Under the pieces are notes generated by a model. That model was not told the DNA's origin. It saw only the letters and a program-made list of their open reading frames with translations, and did no database searches. From NCBI RefSeq assembly GCF_004364555.1, contig NZ_SOAM01000001.1, forward strand, positions 620,001 to 684,000: a stretch of DNA of 64,000 nucleotides. Reading direction: 5' to 3'. The stretch comes from Amnibacterium kyonggiense (GTDB lineage: Bacteria; Actinomycetota; Actinomycetes; Actinomycetales; Microbacteriaceae). Shown one piece after another: positions 46,559 to 57,086 of this stretch (positions are counted from its first letter, which is position 1; each line of letters starts with the position of its first letter). Both the position numbers and the translations under genes were made by a program.

Positions 46559-47548
46559 GTGCTCATCGCACAGCGCCCCACCCTCGCCGAGGAGCCCATC
46601 AGCGAGTTCCGCTCGCGGTTCGTCATCGAGCCGCTCGAGCCGGGCTTCGGCTACACCCTGGGCAACTCCCTCCGCCGCACCTTGCTGTCGTCCATCCCGG
46701 GCGCCGCGGTCACGTCCATCCGCATCGAGGGCGTCCAGCACGAGTTCACGACGATCCCCGGTGTGAAGGAGGACGTCACCGAGATCATCCTGAACATCAA
46801 GCAGCTGGTCGTCTCCTCCGAGCACGACGAGCCGATCACGGCCTACCTGCGCAAGCAGAGCGAGGGCCCCGTCACGGCCGCCGACATCTCGGCGCCCGCG
46901 GGCGTGGAGATCCACAACCCCGAGCTGCTCATCGCGACGCTGAACGACAAGGCGCGCTTCGACCTCGAGCTGACGATCGAGCGCGGCCGCGGCTACGTCT
47001 CCGCCACGCAGAACCGCAGCGAGTTCAGCGAGGCCGGCCAGATCCCGGTCGACTCGATCTACTCGCCCGTCCTCAAGGTCACCTACCGCGTCGAGGCGAC
47101 GCGGGCCGGTGAGCGCACGGACTTCGACCGGCTCGTGGTGGACGTCGAGACGAAGCCGGCGATCTCGCCGCGCGACGCGATCGCCTCCGCGGGTCGGACC
47201 CTCACCGAGCTGTTCGGCCTCGCCCGCGAGCTGAACAGCGCCGCCGAGGGCATCGAGATCGGCCCGGCCCCGGTCGACCAGCTGGTCTCGTCCGAGCTGT
47301 CGATGCCGATCGAGGACCTGGACCTGTCGGTCCGCTCCTACAACTGCCTCAAGCGCGAGGGCATCAACACGGTGTCCGAGCTCGTCTCGCTCTCCGAGAC
47401 GCAGCTGATGAACATCCGCAACTTCGGACAGAAGTCCGTCGACGAGGTCAAGGACAAGCTCGTCGAGCTCGGCCTGTCCCTCAAGGACGCCGTGCCCGGC
47501 TTCGACGGCACGCACTTCTACTCCGCCTACGACGACGAGGAGAACTGA
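46559..47548 (+). CDS. rpoA: RNA polymerase alpha subunit
   Basis: 329 residues. N-terminal assembly domain with [15 protein letters not shown] and a C-terminal domain with the helix-hairpin-helix region [16 protein letters not shown] for DNA and activator contact. GTG 46559 follows GAAAGGA. Confidence 0.98.
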   Translation: MLIAQRPTLAEEPISEFRSRFVIEPLEPGFGYTLGNSLRRTLLSSIPGAAVTSIRIEGVQHEFTTIPGVKEDVTEIILNIKQLVVSSEHDEPITAYLRKQSEGPVTAADISAPAGVEIHNPELLIATLNDKARFDLELTIERGRGYVSATQNRSEFSEAGQIPVDSIYSPVLKVTYRVEATRAGERTDFDRLVVDVETKPAISPRDAIASAGRTLTELFGLARELNSAAEGIEIGPAPVDQLVSSELSMPIEDLDLSVRSYNCLKREGINTVSELVSLSETQLMNIRNFGQKSVDEVKDKLVELGLSLKDAVPGFDGTHFYSAYDDEEN

Positions 47549-47550
47549 CC

Positions 47551-48159
47551 ATGCCCAGGCCCACCAAGGGACCGCGTCTCGGCGGCGGACCGGCGCACGA
47601 GCGCATGCTGCTCGGCCAGCTCGCCTCGCAGCTGTTCGAGCACCGCTCCATCCAGACCACCGAGGCGAAGGCCAAGCGCCTCCGCCCGGTCGCGGAGCGC
47701 CTCGTCACGTTCGCGAAGCGCGGCGACCTCCACGCCCGTCGTCGCGTGATGCGCACCATCGGCGACAAGACGGTCGTGCACGAGCTCTTCACGGAGATCG
47801 CGCCGCTCGTCGCCGAGCGTCAGGGTGGCTACACCCGCATCGTGAAGACGGGCTTCCGGAAGGGCGACAACGCCCCGATGGCGGTCATCGAGCTCGTGCT
47901 CGAGCCGGTCACCCCGAAGCGCTCGCGCACCCGCACGGCTCCGGCCGCCGCGGCTGCGCCCGCTGCGTCGGACGTGCCGGTCGAGGAGACGAACACCGTC
48001 GAGGAGTCCGCCCCGATCGAGGCCGAGTCGGAGACGCCGGCCGCGACCGAGGTCGAGGAGTCGGCCGCCGAGACCGGCGCGGACGCGCCGGAGGCGCCGG
48101 CCCCCGCCGCGGACGAGCCGACCGTTCCGGACGAGAAGCCGGCGACGCCGGCCTCCTGA
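47551..48159 (+). CDS. rplQ: 50S ribosomal protein L17 with acidic tail
   Basis: 202 residues. The L17 core occupies 1-125 ([20 protein letters not shown]). The last 75 residues are Ala/Glu/Pro/Thr-rich and acidic, with no Lys except near the end. Such tails vary among actinobacteria. Two bases after rpoA; last gene before a strong terminator. Confidence 0.96.
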   Translation: MPRPTKGPRLGGGPAHERMLLGQLASQLFEHRSIQTTEAKAKRLRPVAERLVTFAKRGDLHARRRVMRTIGDKTVVHELFTEIAPLVAERQGGYTRIVKTGFRKGDNAPMAVIELVLEPVTPKRSRTRTAPAAAAAPAASDVPVEETNTVEESAPIEAESETPAATEVEESAAETGADAPEAPAPAADEPTVPDEKPATPAS

Positions 48160-48197
48160 TCCGCTGCGTCGCACACGCGATCGCACCACAGCACGGC

Positions 48198-48232
48198 AGG
48201 GCCCGCACACCGATCGGTGTGCGGGCCCTTCC
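48198..48232 (+). terminator. Terminator of the alpha operon
   Basis: Perfect palindromic stem of 15 bp (48198-48212 with 48215-48229) followed by TTCC. Ends rplQ transcription. Confidence 0.75.
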
Positions 48233-48287
48233 GCGTCCCGGGCGCTCGGGACGAGAGCGGTCGAGGGCCCTGCTCTACGCTCGGCGC

Positions 48288-49313
48288 ATGGCGAGCGAGG
48301 CGACCACCGTCGACGTGGACGGGCCGCACGGCACGAGGTCCATGCGGGTCTCGAGCCCGTCGCGGCTGGTCTGGCCGGAGGCCGGCATCACGAAGCTGCA
48401 GCTCGTCGAGTACTTCGTCGCCGTCGCGGACGCCTTCCTCGCCGCGAACGGCGATCGGCCGGTGTCGCTGCAGCGCTTCGGCGGCGACGTGACGGGGGAG
48501 TCCTACTTCTCGAAGAACCCGCCGAAGGGCGCCCCCGACTGGATCCGGACGGTCGACGTGACGTACCCGTCGGGCCGGGTGCACCCGCAGCTCGTCTTCG
48601 ACGAGCCCGCCGCGATCGTGTGGGCCGCGCAGATGAACACGGTCGTGTTCCACGCGTGGCCGTCCAGGGCTGAGAATCCCGACAACCCGGACCAGCTGCG
48701 CATCGACCTCGACCCGCAGCCCGGGACCGCGCTCGCCGAGGCGACGACCGCGGCGTTCGGGATGCGGGAGGTGCTCGCCGAGGCGGGACTGACCGCGTTC
48801 GTGAAGACGTCCGGCAACCGCGGTCTGCACCTGTACGCGCCGATCCGACCCGATTGGGAGTTCCTCGACGTGCGGCACGCGGTGATCGCAGCGGCGCGCG
48901 AGCTGGAGCGCCGGCGCCCGGACGCGGTCACGACCGCGTGGTGGAAGGAGCTGCGCGGGGAGCGGATCTTCCTCGACTACAACCAGGCGGCGCGCGACCG
49001 CACCATCGCCGGCGCCTACAGCCCGCGGCCCCTGCCGGCCGCGACGGTGTCGACGCCGGTGTCGTGGGAGGAGCTGGAGGCGGGGGTCGACCCGTCCTCG
49101 TTCACGGTCCGCACCGTCCCGGACCGGCTCGCGGCGATCGGCGACCCGTGGGCCGACATGCACGGCCGGGCCGGCGGCATCGAGACGCTGCTCGCGTGGT
49201 GGGAGCGGGACGTCGCGAACGGCGAGGGTGAGCTTCCGTTCCCGCCCGACTACCCGAAGATGCCCGGCGAGCCGCCGCGCGTCCAGCCGTCCCGGGCGAG
49301 GAAGCCCGACTAG
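48288..49313 (+). CDS. LigD-type DNA polymerase (primase/polymerase domain)
   Basis: 341 residues, archaeo-eukaryotic primase-type polymerase as in the Pol domain of LigD, used in non-homologous end joining to fill or extend ends with rNTP/dNTP. The metal-binding Asp pair is in RIDLDPQP (D140, D142); FHAWPSR and SGNRGLHLY carry the other conserved His and Arg residues. It is a single-domain protein here. ATG 48288 is placed six bases after TACGCT, with no ribosome-binding site. Converges on aroD, whose ligase-encoding neighbour lies 777 nt away. Confidence 0.88.
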   Translation: MASEATTVDVDGPHGTRSMRVSSPSRLVWPEAGITKLQLVEYFVAVADAFLAANGDRPVSLQRFGGDVTGESYFSKNPPKGAPDWIRTVDVTYPSGRVHPQLVFDEPAAIVWAAQMNTVVFHAWPSRAENPDNPDQLRIDLDPQPGTALAEATTAAFGMREVLAEAGLTAFVKTSGNRGLHLYAPIRPDWEFLDVRHAVIAAARELERRRPDAVTTAWWKELRGERIFLDYNQAARDRTIAGAYSPRPLPAATVSTPVSWEELEAGVDPSSFTVRTVPDRLAAIGDPWADMHGRAGGIETLLAWWERDVANGEGELPFPPDYPKMPGEPPRVQPSRARKPD

Positions 49314-49322
49314 GCGCCCGGC

Positions 49323-50093
49323 TCAAGAGGCGCGCACCGCCGTGTGGAGGAGGTCGAGGGCGTCGCGGAGGCGGAGCGCGTCGACCTGGCCCGGTGCGCT
49401 CGCGGCGCCGACCGTCCCGAAGGTGACGCACGAGCCGAACGTCTCGCCGGCGAGCCGGGAGACGACGCCCAGCCCGCCCATCGCCATGGTGATCGCGGGC
49501 CGGGCATCGGGCCGCGCGGTGTAGTCGGCCGTCGCGGCGAGCAGCGTCAGCACGTCCTCCGGCGTCTGCGGGGTGCACGCGAGCTTGACGACGTCCGCCC
49601 CGAGCGCCTGCTGGCCCACGAGTCGGCCGACGATCTCCTGCCGGGAGGGCGTCCCCTGCAGATCGTGGAACGACAGCACGACGGGCTTGCCCTCGGCGTG
49701 CACCCCCTCCATGATCGCGTCGACGACCTCGCGCGGCAGCGCCGCCTCGACGTCCACGGCGTCGACGACGTCCGACGCCGACGAGCGGATCAGCAGGTCG
49801 CGGTAGGCCTCCGCTGGGATCGCCGCGCCGCCGCCCTCGGCCGCGGTGCGGAAGGTCAGCAGGACGGGCAGCGACGGATCGAGCGCGACGCCGACGAGGT
49901 CGATCGCCTCGCGGACCGCCCGCTGGTCGGTGGCGCCGTCGAGGCGGTCGATCCGCAGCTCCACCAGGTCGGCGGCGGCCGGCGTGACCGCGGCGGCCTC
50001 CGCCTGCAGCTCGCGCAGCGACGCGCTCGTGAGCGGGACGCACACCTTCGGCCGACCGGTGCCGAGCTCGACCGAGCCGACCCGCACGGTCAC
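49323..50093 (-). CDS. aroD: 3-dehydroquinate dehydratase, type I
   Basis: 256 residues. Shikimate-pathway dehydration of 3-dehydroquinate by a Schiff-base Lys. K170 in VKLACTP and H143 in LSFHDLQGTP are the catalytic pair; ELRIDRLDG marks the substrate site. Type I is less common than type II in actinobacteria. GTG start overlaps the ligase stop by 4 nt, so it is co-transcribed with the ligase. Confidence 0.9.
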   Translation of the reverse strand: MTVRVGSVELGTGRPKVCVPLTSASLRELQAEAAAVTPAAADLVELRIDRLDGATDQRAVREAIDLVGVALDPSLPVLLTFRTAAEGGGAAIPAEAYRDLLIRSSASDVVDAVDVEAALPREVVDAIMEGVHAEGKPVVLSFHDLQGTPSRQEIVGRLVGQQALGADVVKLACTPQTPEDVLTLLAATADYTARPDARPAITMAMGGLGVVSRLAGETFGSCVTFGTVGAASAPGQVDALRLRDALDLLHTAVRAS

Positions 50094-51142
50094 GTCAGCA
50101 CCGCGCCGAGGTCGTACGCGTGCGGCACGTCGAGCTGCTCGAAGGTGCAGGACCGCGCGTCGCGGTCCCGGCGCCAGCGCTCGAACTGCGCGGTGTGCCG
50201 GAAGCGGTCGCCCTCCATCTGGTCGTACCGGACCTCGAGCACGCGCGCCGGGCGGAGGACGACGAACGAGGTGTCCTTCGAGGACGAGAACCGGTTCCGC
50301 TCGCCTTGGCCCCGGACGGGCTCGCCGTCCTCGTCGCGCGCCACGAGGGGCGCGAGCTCGTCGATGAGGGCGTCGCGCACCTGCGCGGTGAACGCGGAGA
50401 CGCCGCCGACCTGGCGCAGCGTCCCGTCCTCGTCGTAGAGCGACAGCAGCAGCGATCCGACGCCGTGCCCGCTCGCGTGGACGCGGTAGCCCGTCGCGAT
50501 CACGTCCGCGGTCCGGTGGTGCTTGATCTTCAGCATCGACCGCTTGCCGGGTGCGTAGGCGCCGTCGACCGGCTTCGCGACGACCCCGTCGAGCCCCGCG
50601 CCCTCGAACTCCGCGAGCCAGCGCTCCGCCAGTGCGGCGTCGTCCGTGACGCGGGTGACGAAGAGCGGCGCGTCTGGGGAGGGGAGCAGCGCCTCGAGGG
50701 CGCCGCGCCGCTCGAGGAAGGGCTCGTCGATGAGCGAGCGGTCGCCGTCGGCGAGCAGGTCGAACGCGATGAAGGACGCGGGCGTCTCGGTCGCGAGCTT
50801 GGCGATCCGCGAGGCGGCGGGATGGATCCGCTGCGACAGCGCCTCCCAGTCGAGCCGCTGCGCCCCGGCCGCACCCGTCGGCACGACGACCTCGCCGTCG
50901 AGCACGCAGGGGCCCGGCAGCGCCGCGGCGAGGCCCTCGACGAGCTCCGGGAAGTAGCGGGTCAGCGTCTTCCCGCCCCGGCTGCCGATCTCGACCGTCT
51001 CGCCGTCGTAGGCGACGACGCCGCGGAACCCGTCCCACTTCGGCTCGTAGAGCAGCCGGCCCCCGCCGGGCGCGACGGCCGGCACGGCCGACACCGCTTT
51101 GGCGAGCATCGGCTCGATCGTGTGGTCCACGGGCAGCGGCAT
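50090..51142 (-). CDS. ATP-dependent DNA ligase (LigD/LigC type)
   Basis: 350 residues. Motif I is [10 protein letters not shown] with the adenylated Lys at about 35; motif [14 protein letters not shown], motif [10 protein letters not shown] and motif [12 protein letters not shown] follow, then an OB-fold C-terminal domain. No polymerase or phosphoesterase domain is fused. Together with the polymerase at 48288-49313 it looks like a split LigD system; no ku gene is in the window. Minus-strand CAGGAT (51154-51149) ends six bases before the ATG. Confidence 0.88.
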   Translation of the reverse strand: MPLPVDHTIEPMLAKAVSAVPAVAPGGGRLLYEPKWDGFRGVVAYDGETVEIGSRGGKTLTRYFPELVEGLAAALPGPCVLDGEVVVPTGAAGAQRLDWEALSQRIHPAASRIAKLATETPASFIAFDLLADGDRSLIDEPFLERRGALEALLPSPDAPLFVTRVTDDAALAERWLAEFEGAGLDGVVAKPVDGAYAPGKRSMLKIKHHRTADVIATGYRVHASGHGVGSLLLSLYDEDGTLRQVGGVSAFTAQVRDALIDELAPLVARDEDGEPVRGQGERNRFSSSKDTSFVVLRPARVLEVRYDQMEGDRFRHTAQFERWRRDRDARSCTFEQLDVPHAYDLGAVLT

Positions 51143-51187
51143 GGGGACATCCTGCCCGCCGCGGCGGATCGGCAGCAGGATGGGGTC
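51143..51187. promoter_or_regulatory. Divergent leaderless promoters, ligase and GNAT genes
   Basis: The 45-nt gap holds two CAGGAT boxes in opposite orientation, at 51154-51149 on the minus strand and 51176-51181 on the plus strand. Each ends exactly six bases before the start codon of its gene, leaving no room for a leader. Confidence 0.5.
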
Positions 51188-52117
51188 GTGACGCGCTTCC
51201 CGGACGAGGTCGACGGGGTGGCGTGGCGGCCCGGGCACGCGGACGACGTCGCCGAGCTGACCGAGATCATGGCCGCCGCCGACGCGGTCGACGATCCGGG
51301 GCACATGCAGGGCGTGAGCGGCACGGAGGACCTCCTGCGGGTCCTCGACCCCGCGGAGGCGATCGTGATCGGCACGCGCGACGGGACTCCGGTGGCGGCG
51401 AGCATCGTGTGGCGGCCCGGGGACGGGCCCGTGCGGCTCCGCGGGGGCGTCGCGCCCGCCGCGCGGGGCCGGGGGATCGGCCGCGTGCTCCTCCGCTTCC
51501 AGCTCGCGCGGGCGGCCGAGCTGCATCCGGACGCGGGGCTCGCCGGCGTGCGCAGCGTCGACGGGCGCGGACCCGCGGCGGTGGCGCGTCGGTTCGGCTT
51601 CCACGAGGCGCGGACGTTCCTCACCATGCGGCGCTCGCTGCTCGGCGGTCCGGCCGTGCTGCCGCTGCCGGCGGACCTGCGCGCCGTGCCGTTCGACCCG
51701 GGGCTCGACGAGGCGACGCGCGTCGCGAAGAACGCCGCCTTCCACGACCACTGGCAGGGCGTCGCCGACGGGCCGGAGCAGTGGCGCACGCGGATGCTCG
51801 GTCCGCACCTCGATCGCGCGCTGAGCCGGATCGCCGTCGACGCGCAGGGCGACGTCGCCGGGTTCGTGCTCGTCCAGCGCGTGCCGGAGCAGCCCGACGA
51901 CGCCTACGTCCCGCTCGTCGGCACGGCGCGCGCGCACCGCGGCAGGGGCGTCGCCCGCGCGCTCCTCACCGCGGCGCTGGCCGCCGCCGCGCAGGAGGGA
52001 CTGCTCGAGACGACGCTCGAGGTGGACGCCGACAGTCCGACCGGCGCGGTGGGGGTCTACGGGGCGGTCGGGTATCGGACCGTCGAGCGGGCGACGGTCT
52101 GGCAGCACTCGCTCTGA
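51188..52117 (+). CDS. Tandem GNAT N-acetyltransferase
   Basis: 309 residues with two GNAT domains. Acetyl-CoA loops are visible as [13 protein letters not shown] (first domain) and [16 protein letters not shown] (second). The two-domain build resembles mycothiol synthase MshD, but no MshD-specific sequence was recognised, so substrate is left open. GTG start leaderless after CAGGAT. Confidence 0.75.
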   Translation: MTRFPDEVDGVAWRPGHADDVAELTEIMAAADAVDDPGHMQGVSGTEDLLRVLDPAEAIVIGTRDGTPVAASIVWRPGDGPVRLRGGVAPAARGRGIGRVLLRFQLARAAELHPDAGLAGVRSVDGRGPAAVARRFGFHEARTFLTMRRSLLGGPAVLPLPADLRAVPFDPGLDEATRVAKNAAFHDHWQGVADGPEQWRTRMLGPHLDRALSRIAVDAQGDVAGFVLVQRVPEQPDDAYVPLVGTARAHRGRGVARALLTAALAAAAQEGLLETTLEVDADSPTGAVGVYGAVGYRTVERATVWQHSL

Positions 52118-52153
52118 GCGCGGTGGCCCTCCGTGATCCGCCACGATGGAGGC

Positions 52154-53041
52154 ATGGACGGATCCGATCGGGCGGGATCCGTGCGGGTGCGGCTCGACGT
52201 GGCCTACGACGGCACCGGATTCGCGGGCTGGGCGGCGCAGCCCGGGCTGCGGACCGCGCAGGGCGAGCTCGAGGGCGCCCTCGCCGTCGCGACGGGCCGG
52301 GCGGCGGGGGAGCCGCCGCGGCTCGTGGTGGCCGGACGCACCGACGCGGGCGTCCACGCGAGCGGGCAGGTCGCGCACGTCGACCTGACGCCCGCCCAGC
52401 TCGAGGCGCTGACGCGGCGGCACGACGGCGCGGCCGAGGTGGAGGGCGTCGCGCGCCGGCTGACCGGCCTCCTCGCGGCGGCGGGCGATCTCGTCGTGCA
52501 GCGCTCCACGACGGCGCCGGCGGGCTTCGACGCCCGCTTCAGCGCGGTCTTCCGCCGGTACCGCTACCGCATCGCAGACCGCCTGACGGCGCGCGATCCG
52601 ATCGATCGGCACCGCACCGCCGTCTCCCCGCGCGAGCTCGACGAGGATCGGATGCGGGCCGCCGCGCGCGGCCTCGTCGGCCTGCACGACTTCGCGGCGT
52701 TCTGCAAGCCGCGGCCGGGGGCGACGACGATCCGCGAGCTGCAGGCGCTGACGTGGGACCGGGATCCGCGCGGCGTGCTCGTCGCCGAGGTCCGCGCGGA
52801 CGCGTTCTGCCACAGCATGGTCCGCGCACTGGTCGGTGCGAGCATGGCGGTCGGCTCGGGCCGCATCGCCCCGGAGCGCCTCGCCGACCTCTTGAACGCG
52901 TCCGCCCGCTCGAACGAGTTCGCCGTCGCGCCGGCGCACGGGTTGACGCTCGTCGAGGTCGGCTACCCGCCCGACGCGGACCTCGCTGCCCAGGCGGAGC
53001 AGGCGCGGGCCCGCCGCACGCTGCCCGACGAGCCGCGCTGA
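52154..53041 (+). CDS. truA: tRNA pseudouridine synthase TruA
   Basis: 295 residues. Modifies U38-40 of tRNA anticodon arms. The catalytic Asp is D64 in [31 protein letters not shown] is the usual N-terminus. ATG 52154 follows CACGAT by six bases; a GTG at 52133 is an alternative. Position upstream of rplM matches the common truA-rplM-rpsI order. Confidence 0.93.
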   Translation: MDGSDRAGSVRVRLDVAYDGTGFAGWAAQPGLRTAQGELEGALAVATGRAAGEPPRLVVAGRTDAGVHASGQVAHVDLTPAQLEALTRRHDGAAEVEGVARRLTGLLAAAGDLVVQRSTTAPAGFDARFSAVFRRYRYRIADRLTARDPIDRHRTAVSPRELDEDRMRAAARGLVGLHDFAAFCKPRPGATTIRELQALTWDRDPRGVLVAEVRADAFCHSMVRALVGASMAVGSGRIAPERLADLLNASARSNEFAVAPAHGLTLVEVGYPPDADLAAQAEQARARRTLPDEPR

Positions 53042-53082
53042 GCCGCTGCGGCGGCCGCGACGCGCCCGGCCCGCGGATCGGG

Positions 53083-53217
53083 TACAGTAGACCGGCCCTG
53101 CGGGAACGCTCCCGTGCGGCTTCGAGCCCTCCAGCGCTCGTTCCGGGTCCGTCAGGCCCCATGGAACCGGCATCGGAGCGGGATCCACGACCACCTCGAA
53201 CAGGAAGCGTGCACACA
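53083..53217 (+). promoter_or_regulatory. Putative promoter and leader of rplM-rpsI
   Basis: TACAGT (53083-53088) is a plausible -10 with no clear -35. The leader of roughly 120 nt starts with a CGGGA/TCCCG hairpin (53101-53114) and ends with AGGAAG (53202-53207), ten bases before GTG 53218. Confidence 0.45.
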
Positions 53218-53664
53218 GTGACGCGTACGTACAGCCCCAAGGCGAGCGAGATCACCCACGACTGGGTCGTCATCGACGCCACCGACGTCGTGCTGGGCCG
53301 TCTGGCCAGCCACGCCGCCGCCCTCCTCCGCGGCAAGCACAAGCCGACCTTCGCCCCGCACCTCGACAGCGGCGACTTCGTCATCATCATCAACGCCGAC
53401 AAGGTCGCGCTGACGGGTTCGAAGCGCGACGAGAAGCTCGCGTACCGCCACTCGGGCTACCCGGGCGGTCTCACGGCGACGAAGTACTCGGAGCTGCTGG
53501 AGAAGCAGCCGGAGCGCACCGTGGAGAAGTCGATCCGCGGCATGCTGCCGAAGAACTCCCTCGGCCGCGCGCAGATCAAGAAGCTGAAGGTCTACGCGGG
53601 TCCCGAGCACCCGCACGCCGCGCAGCAGCCCACGCCCTACACCCTGACCCAGGTCGCCCAGTAG
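53218..53664 (+). CDS. rplM: 50S ribosomal protein L13
   Basis: 148 residues. [28 protein letters not shown] start and the [14 protein letters not shown] segment are characteristic. GTG 53218 is chosen over GTG 53209 from ribosome-binding-site spacing. Confidence 0.97.
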   Translation: MTRTYSPKASEITHDWVVIDATDVVLGRLASHAAALLRGKHKPTFAPHLDSGDFVIIINADKVALTGSKRDEKLAYRHSGYPGGLTATKYSELLEKQPERTVEKSIRGMLPKNSLGRAQIKKLKVYAGPEHPHAAQQPTPYTLTQVAQ

Positions 53665-53687
53665 GCACCGGAAGAGAAGCACGAGAC

Positions 53688-54170
53688 ATGGCACGCATCG
53701 CAGACTCCATCGACACCCCGGCGACCTTCAGCACCTCCTCCGCGCCGGAGACCGCTCCCGCCGTCGAGCGCCCGCCGCTCACCGTCCCGGGTGCCGCCGT
53801 CGGCCGCCGCAAGCAGGCGATCGCCCGCGTCCGGCTCGTCCCGGGCAGCGGCACGATCACGGTCAACGGCCGCACGTTCGAGGACTACTTCCCGAACAAG
53901 CTGCACCAGCAGCTGATCAACGACCCCTTCACGATCCTGCAGCTCTCGGGCGCGTACGACGTCATCGCGAAGATCTCCGGCGGCGGCCCCTCGGGCCAGG
54001 CCGGTGCGCTCCGCCTCGGCATCGCGCGCTCGCTGAACCAGATCGACGAGGAGAACAACCGGCCCGGCCTGAAGAAGGCCGGCTTCCTGAGCCGCGACGC
54101 GCGGGTCAAGGAGCGCAAGAAGGCCGGTCTGAAGAAGGCGCGCAAGGCGCCGCAGTTCTCCAAGCGCTGA
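53688..54170 (+). CDS. rpsI: 30S ribosomal protein S9
   Basis: 160 residues. An extension of about 30 residues (Thr/Pro/Ala-rich) precedes [19 protein letters not shown]; the C-terminal tail ending FSKR, which reaches the P-site tRNA, is intact. Confidence 0.97.
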   Translation: MARIADSIDTPATFSTSSAPETAPAVERPPLTVPGAAVGRRKQAIARVRLVPGSGTITVNGRTFEDYFPNKLHQQLINDPFTILQLSGAYDVIAKISGGGPSGQAGALRLGIARSLNQIDEENNRPGLKKAGFLSRDARVKERKKAGLKKARKAPQFSKR

Positions 54171-54193
54171 TCGCCTCCCCGCACCACCGCTCG

Positions 54194-55549
54194 ATGCCAC
54201 GGCTCTTCGGCACGGACGGCGTGCGCGGTCTCGCCAACCGCGAGGTCACGGCCGAACTGGCCCTGTCCCTCGCGCAGGCGACCGCGCACGTGCTGGGCGA
54301 CGGTCCGCGCTCGAGCGGCCGCCGTCCTGTCGCCGTCCTCGCGCGAGACCCGCGGATCTCCGGCGAGTTCATCTCGGCGGCGGTCGCGGCGGGTCTCGCG
54401 GGCTCGGGCGTCGATGTGCTGGACGCCGGGGTCATCCCGACCCCGGCGGCCGCGTTCCTCATCGCGGACATCGGCGCCGACTTCGGCGTCGTCATCTCCG
54501 CCTCCCACAACCCTGCGCCCGACAACGGGATCAAGGTCCTGGGCGCGGGCGGCGCGAAGCTGACCGACGACGTCGAGGACCGCATCGAGGCCGCGATGGC
54601 GGCTGCGCCCCTGGCTCCGACGGGCGCCGAGGTCGGCCGCATCGACAGGTTCGCGGACGCGGAGGACCGCTACGTCGTCCACCTCCTCGGCGCGCTGCCG
54701 CACCGCCTCGACGGGCTGAAGATCGTCCTCGACTGCGCGAACGGCGCCGCGGCGGGCGTCTCGCCGGAGGTCTTCACCGACGCCGGCGCGCAGGTCATCG
54801 TGATCGGCAACGATCCGGACGGCGTCAACATCAACGACGGCGTCGGCTCCACGCACCTCGGGCCGCTGCAGGCCGCGGTGCTCGAGCACGGCGCCGACGC
54901 GGGCATCGCGCACGACGGCGACGCGGACCGCTGCCTCGCGGTCGACGCGGATGGGAACGTCGTCGACGGCGACCAGATCATGGCGATCCTCGCGATCGCG
55001 ATGAAGGCGCGCGGCGTCCTGCAGCGCGACACGCTCGTCGCCACCGTCATGAGCAACCTGGGGCTCCGCCGCGCGATGGAGCGCGAGGGGATCCACGTCG
55101 TCACGACCAGGGTGGGCGACCGCTACGTGCTCGAGGCGCTCGGGGAGGGCGGCTACTCGCTCGGCGGCGAGCAGTCCGGCCACGTCATCCTCACCGCGCA
55201 CGCCACGACCGGCGACGGCCTGCTCACGGGGCTGTCGGTCATGGCGGAGGTCGCGCGCACCGGCAGGACGCTCGCCGAGCTCGCCGCCGCCGTCACGATC
55301 TATCCGCAGGTCATGATCAACGTCCGCGACGTCGACCGCGCTCGGACGGACGACCCGGACCTCGTCGCCGCGGTCGCCGCGGCCGAGCTGGAGCTCGGCG
55401 ACGCCGGTCGCGTGCTGCTGCGTCCCTCCGGGACCGAGCCGGTCGTCCGCGTCATGGTGGAGGCCGCCGATCACGACACGGCGGAGTCGGTCGCCGCAGC
55501 GCTCGCCGAGGTGGTGCGCGAGCGGCTCGCGCTCGCCCCCGCCCCGTGA
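54194..55549 (+). CDS. glmM: Phosphoglucosamine mutase
   Basis: 451 residues. Converts glucosamine-6-P to glucosamine-1-P for UDP-GlcNAc. Phosphoserine S104 in ISASHNP, the metal loop [14 protein letters not shown] sugar loop and [14 protein letters not shown] phosphate loop are all present. Downstream of rplM-rpsI as in many actinobacteria, and functionally upstream of the product of glmS located 1.5 kb on. Confidence 0.97.
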   Translation: MPRLFGTDGVRGLANREVTAELALSLAQATAHVLGDGPRSSGRRPVAVLARDPRISGEFISAAVAAGLAGSGVDVLDAGVIPTPAAAFLIADIGADFGVVISASHNPAPDNGIKVLGAGGAKLTDDVEDRIEAAMAAAPLAPTGAEVGRIDRFADAEDRYVVHLLGALPHRLDGLKIVLDCANGAAAGVSPEVFTDAGAQVIVIGNDPDGVNINDGVGSTHLGPLQAAVLEHGADAGIAHDGDADRCLAVDADGNVVDGDQIMAILAIAMKARGVLQRDTLVATVMSNLGLRRAMEREGIHVVTTRVGDRYVLEALGEGGYSLGGEQSGHVILTAHATTGDGLLTGLSVMAEVARTGRTLAELAAAVTIYPQVMINVRDVDRARTDDPDLVAAVAAAELELGDAGRVLLRPSGTEPVVRVMVEAADHDTAESVAAALAEVVRERLALAPAP

Positions 55550-56013
55550 GCCGCGTCGCGCCGCCCCCGGACCCCGAGACCCGGCGCCGGGGGATGCGGC
55601 GGCTGCTGCTGGTCGCGATCGCGCTGTGCCTGCCGATCATCGTCCTGGCGTGGTTCGTCGTGCCCGCGGGCTGGGACGCGCTCGCGATCATCACGACGCT
55701 CGCCTACGTCGCCGGCGTGCTCGCGCTGTCGGTCTTCGTGACGAGCGTCGTCCAGCTCCGGACGCAGCGCCTCTGGCCGCGCGTCGCGATCGCCGTCGCG
55801 GCCGTGATCGCCGGCGCGGTGCTGCTGCAGGTGTGGCCGCCCGACCAGGCGCAGATCGCCTACGCGTCCGGGCAGGTCCTCGCGCCTCCGGAGCGCGCGC
55901 TGCATCTGACGTACCTCTACGTGCTCGTGTTCGCGCCGTGGCAGCTCGGGGTGTTCGTCCTCTTCGGCACCGTCGGTGCCGCCCTCACGCGGTGGCGGTC
56001 GCGGTCGCGGTGA
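55546..56013 (+). CDS. Small membrane protein
   Basis: 155 residues, four hydrophobic segments (about 18-40, 45-67, 75-98, 125-147) between a basic Pro-rich N-terminus and a basic C-terminus. GTG start overlaps the glmM stop by 4 nt, so it is co-translated with it. Family not recognised. Confidence 0.65.
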   Translation: MSRVAPPPDPETRRRGMRRLLLVAIALCLPIIVLAWFVVPAGWDALAIITTLAYVAGVLALSVFVTSVVQLRTQRLWPRVAIAVAAVIAGAVLLQVWPPDQAQIAYASGQVLAPPERALHLTYLYVLVFAPWQLGVFVLFGTVGAALTRWRSRSR

Positions 56014-56022
56014 CCCTCCGCC

Positions 56023-56069
56023 CGCGGTGGTCGAGCCGTGCGCTCCGCGCCGGTGCCGAGACCACCGCG
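56023..56069. terminator. Bidirectional hairpin between convergent genes
   Basis: A perfect 10-bp inverted repeat (56023-56032 with 56060-56069) around a 27-nt loop in the 63-nt gap between the membrane-protein gene and coaA. Could end transcripts from both sides. Confidence 0.45.
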
Positions 56070-56076
56070 CTCCGGG

Positions 56077-57027
56077 TCAGATCTTGCGGAGCAGGACCGA
56101 GCGGACCGCGTGGTCCTCGGCCTTCTTCAGCACGAGCGTGGCGCGGGACCGGGTGGGCAGGATGTTGTCCCGCAGGTTCGGCTCGTTGATCGACCGCCAG
56201 TAGCCGAGCGCGGTCTCGCGCGACTCCTCCGGCCCCAGGTCGGCGAAGCGGTGGAAGTACGACGCGGGGCTCGAGAACGCGGCCGTCTGCAGCTGCTGGA
56301 ACCGGTGGACGTACCACTCGGCGATGTCGTGCGTGCGGGCGTCCACGTAGACGCCGAAGTCGAACAGGTCGCTGACCGCGAGGCCCTCGCGGGTGGGCGC
56401 CTGCAGCACGTTCAGGCCCTCGATGATCAGGATGTCGGGGCGCCGGACGACCAGCTCCGCCCCCGGGACGATGTCGTAGCGCTCGTGCGAGTAGAACGGC
56501 GCCCGCACCTCCGCCGCACCGCTCTTCACCGCGGTGACGAAGCGCAGCAGGCCGCGGCGGTCGTACGACTCCGGGAACCCCTTGCGGTCGAGGATGCCCC
56601 GCCGCTCGAGCACGGCGTTCGAGTGCAGGAACCCGTCGGTGGGCACCAGCTCGACCTTCGGGGTGTCCGGCCAGCGGGAGAGCAGCTCCCGGAGGAGGCG
56701 CGCGACCGTCGACTTCCCGACCGCGACGGAGCCGGCGACGCCGATCACGAAGGGCGTGGTCTCCTCACGGATCCCGAGGAACGAGCGGGTGGTCGCGTGC
56801 AGCTGCCGCGCGCCGGTCGCGTACAGGTTGAGCAGGCGGCTGAGGGGGAGGTAGACCTCCGCGACCTCCCGCTCGTCGAGCGGCTCCCCGAGGCCCGCGA
56901 GCCGGTGCAGCTCGTCGGGGCGGAGCGGCTGCGGCACGCCCTGCGCGAGAGCCGCCCAGCGGGCGCGCTCGATCTCGATGAAGGGGCTCGGGCCGTGACC
57001 GCCAGCCGCCGCGGTGCGATCCGACAC
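56077..57027 (-). CDS. coaA: Pantothenate kinase, type I
   Basis: 316 residues. First step of coenzyme A synthesis. P-loop GVAGSVAVGKST (96-107), EGLNVL and the C-terminal RATLVLKKAEDHAV are conserved. GTG 57027 lies seven bases after a minus-strand TAGGCT (57040-57035), supporting this start. Divergent from glmS. Confidence 0.95.
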   Translation of the reverse strand: MSDRTAAAGGHGPSPFIEIERARWAALAQGVPQPLRPDELHRLAGLGEPLDEREVAEVYLPLSRLLNLYATGARQLHATTRSFLGIREETTPFVIGVAGSVAVGKSTVARLLRELLSRWPDTPKVELVPTDGFLHSNAVLERRGILDRKGFPESYDRRGLLRFVTAVKSGAAEVRAPFYSHERYDIVPGAELVVRRPDILIIEGLNVLQAPTREGLAVSDLFDFGVYVDARTHDIAEWYVHRFQQLQTAAFSSPASYFHRFADLGPEESRETALGYWRSINEPNLRDNILPTRSRATLVLKKAEDHAVRSVLLRKI

Positions 57028-57086
57028 GGCGACGAGCCTAGCGATCGCACCTGTCCCCTGATCGGGCGGCGGATAGGCTCGGCATG
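57028..57086. promoter_or_regulatory. Divergent leaderless promoters, coaA and glmS
   Basis: TAGGCT occurs on the minus strand (57040-57035) and on the plus strand (57074-57079). Each ends exactly seven bases before the GTG start of coaA (57027) and glmS (57087). Confidence 0.55.

Noticed and set aside
57060-57086. glmS ribozyme upstream of glmS
   Set aside because: Only 60 nt separate glmS from coaA, too little for the ribozyme, and the -10 box sits right before the start codon.
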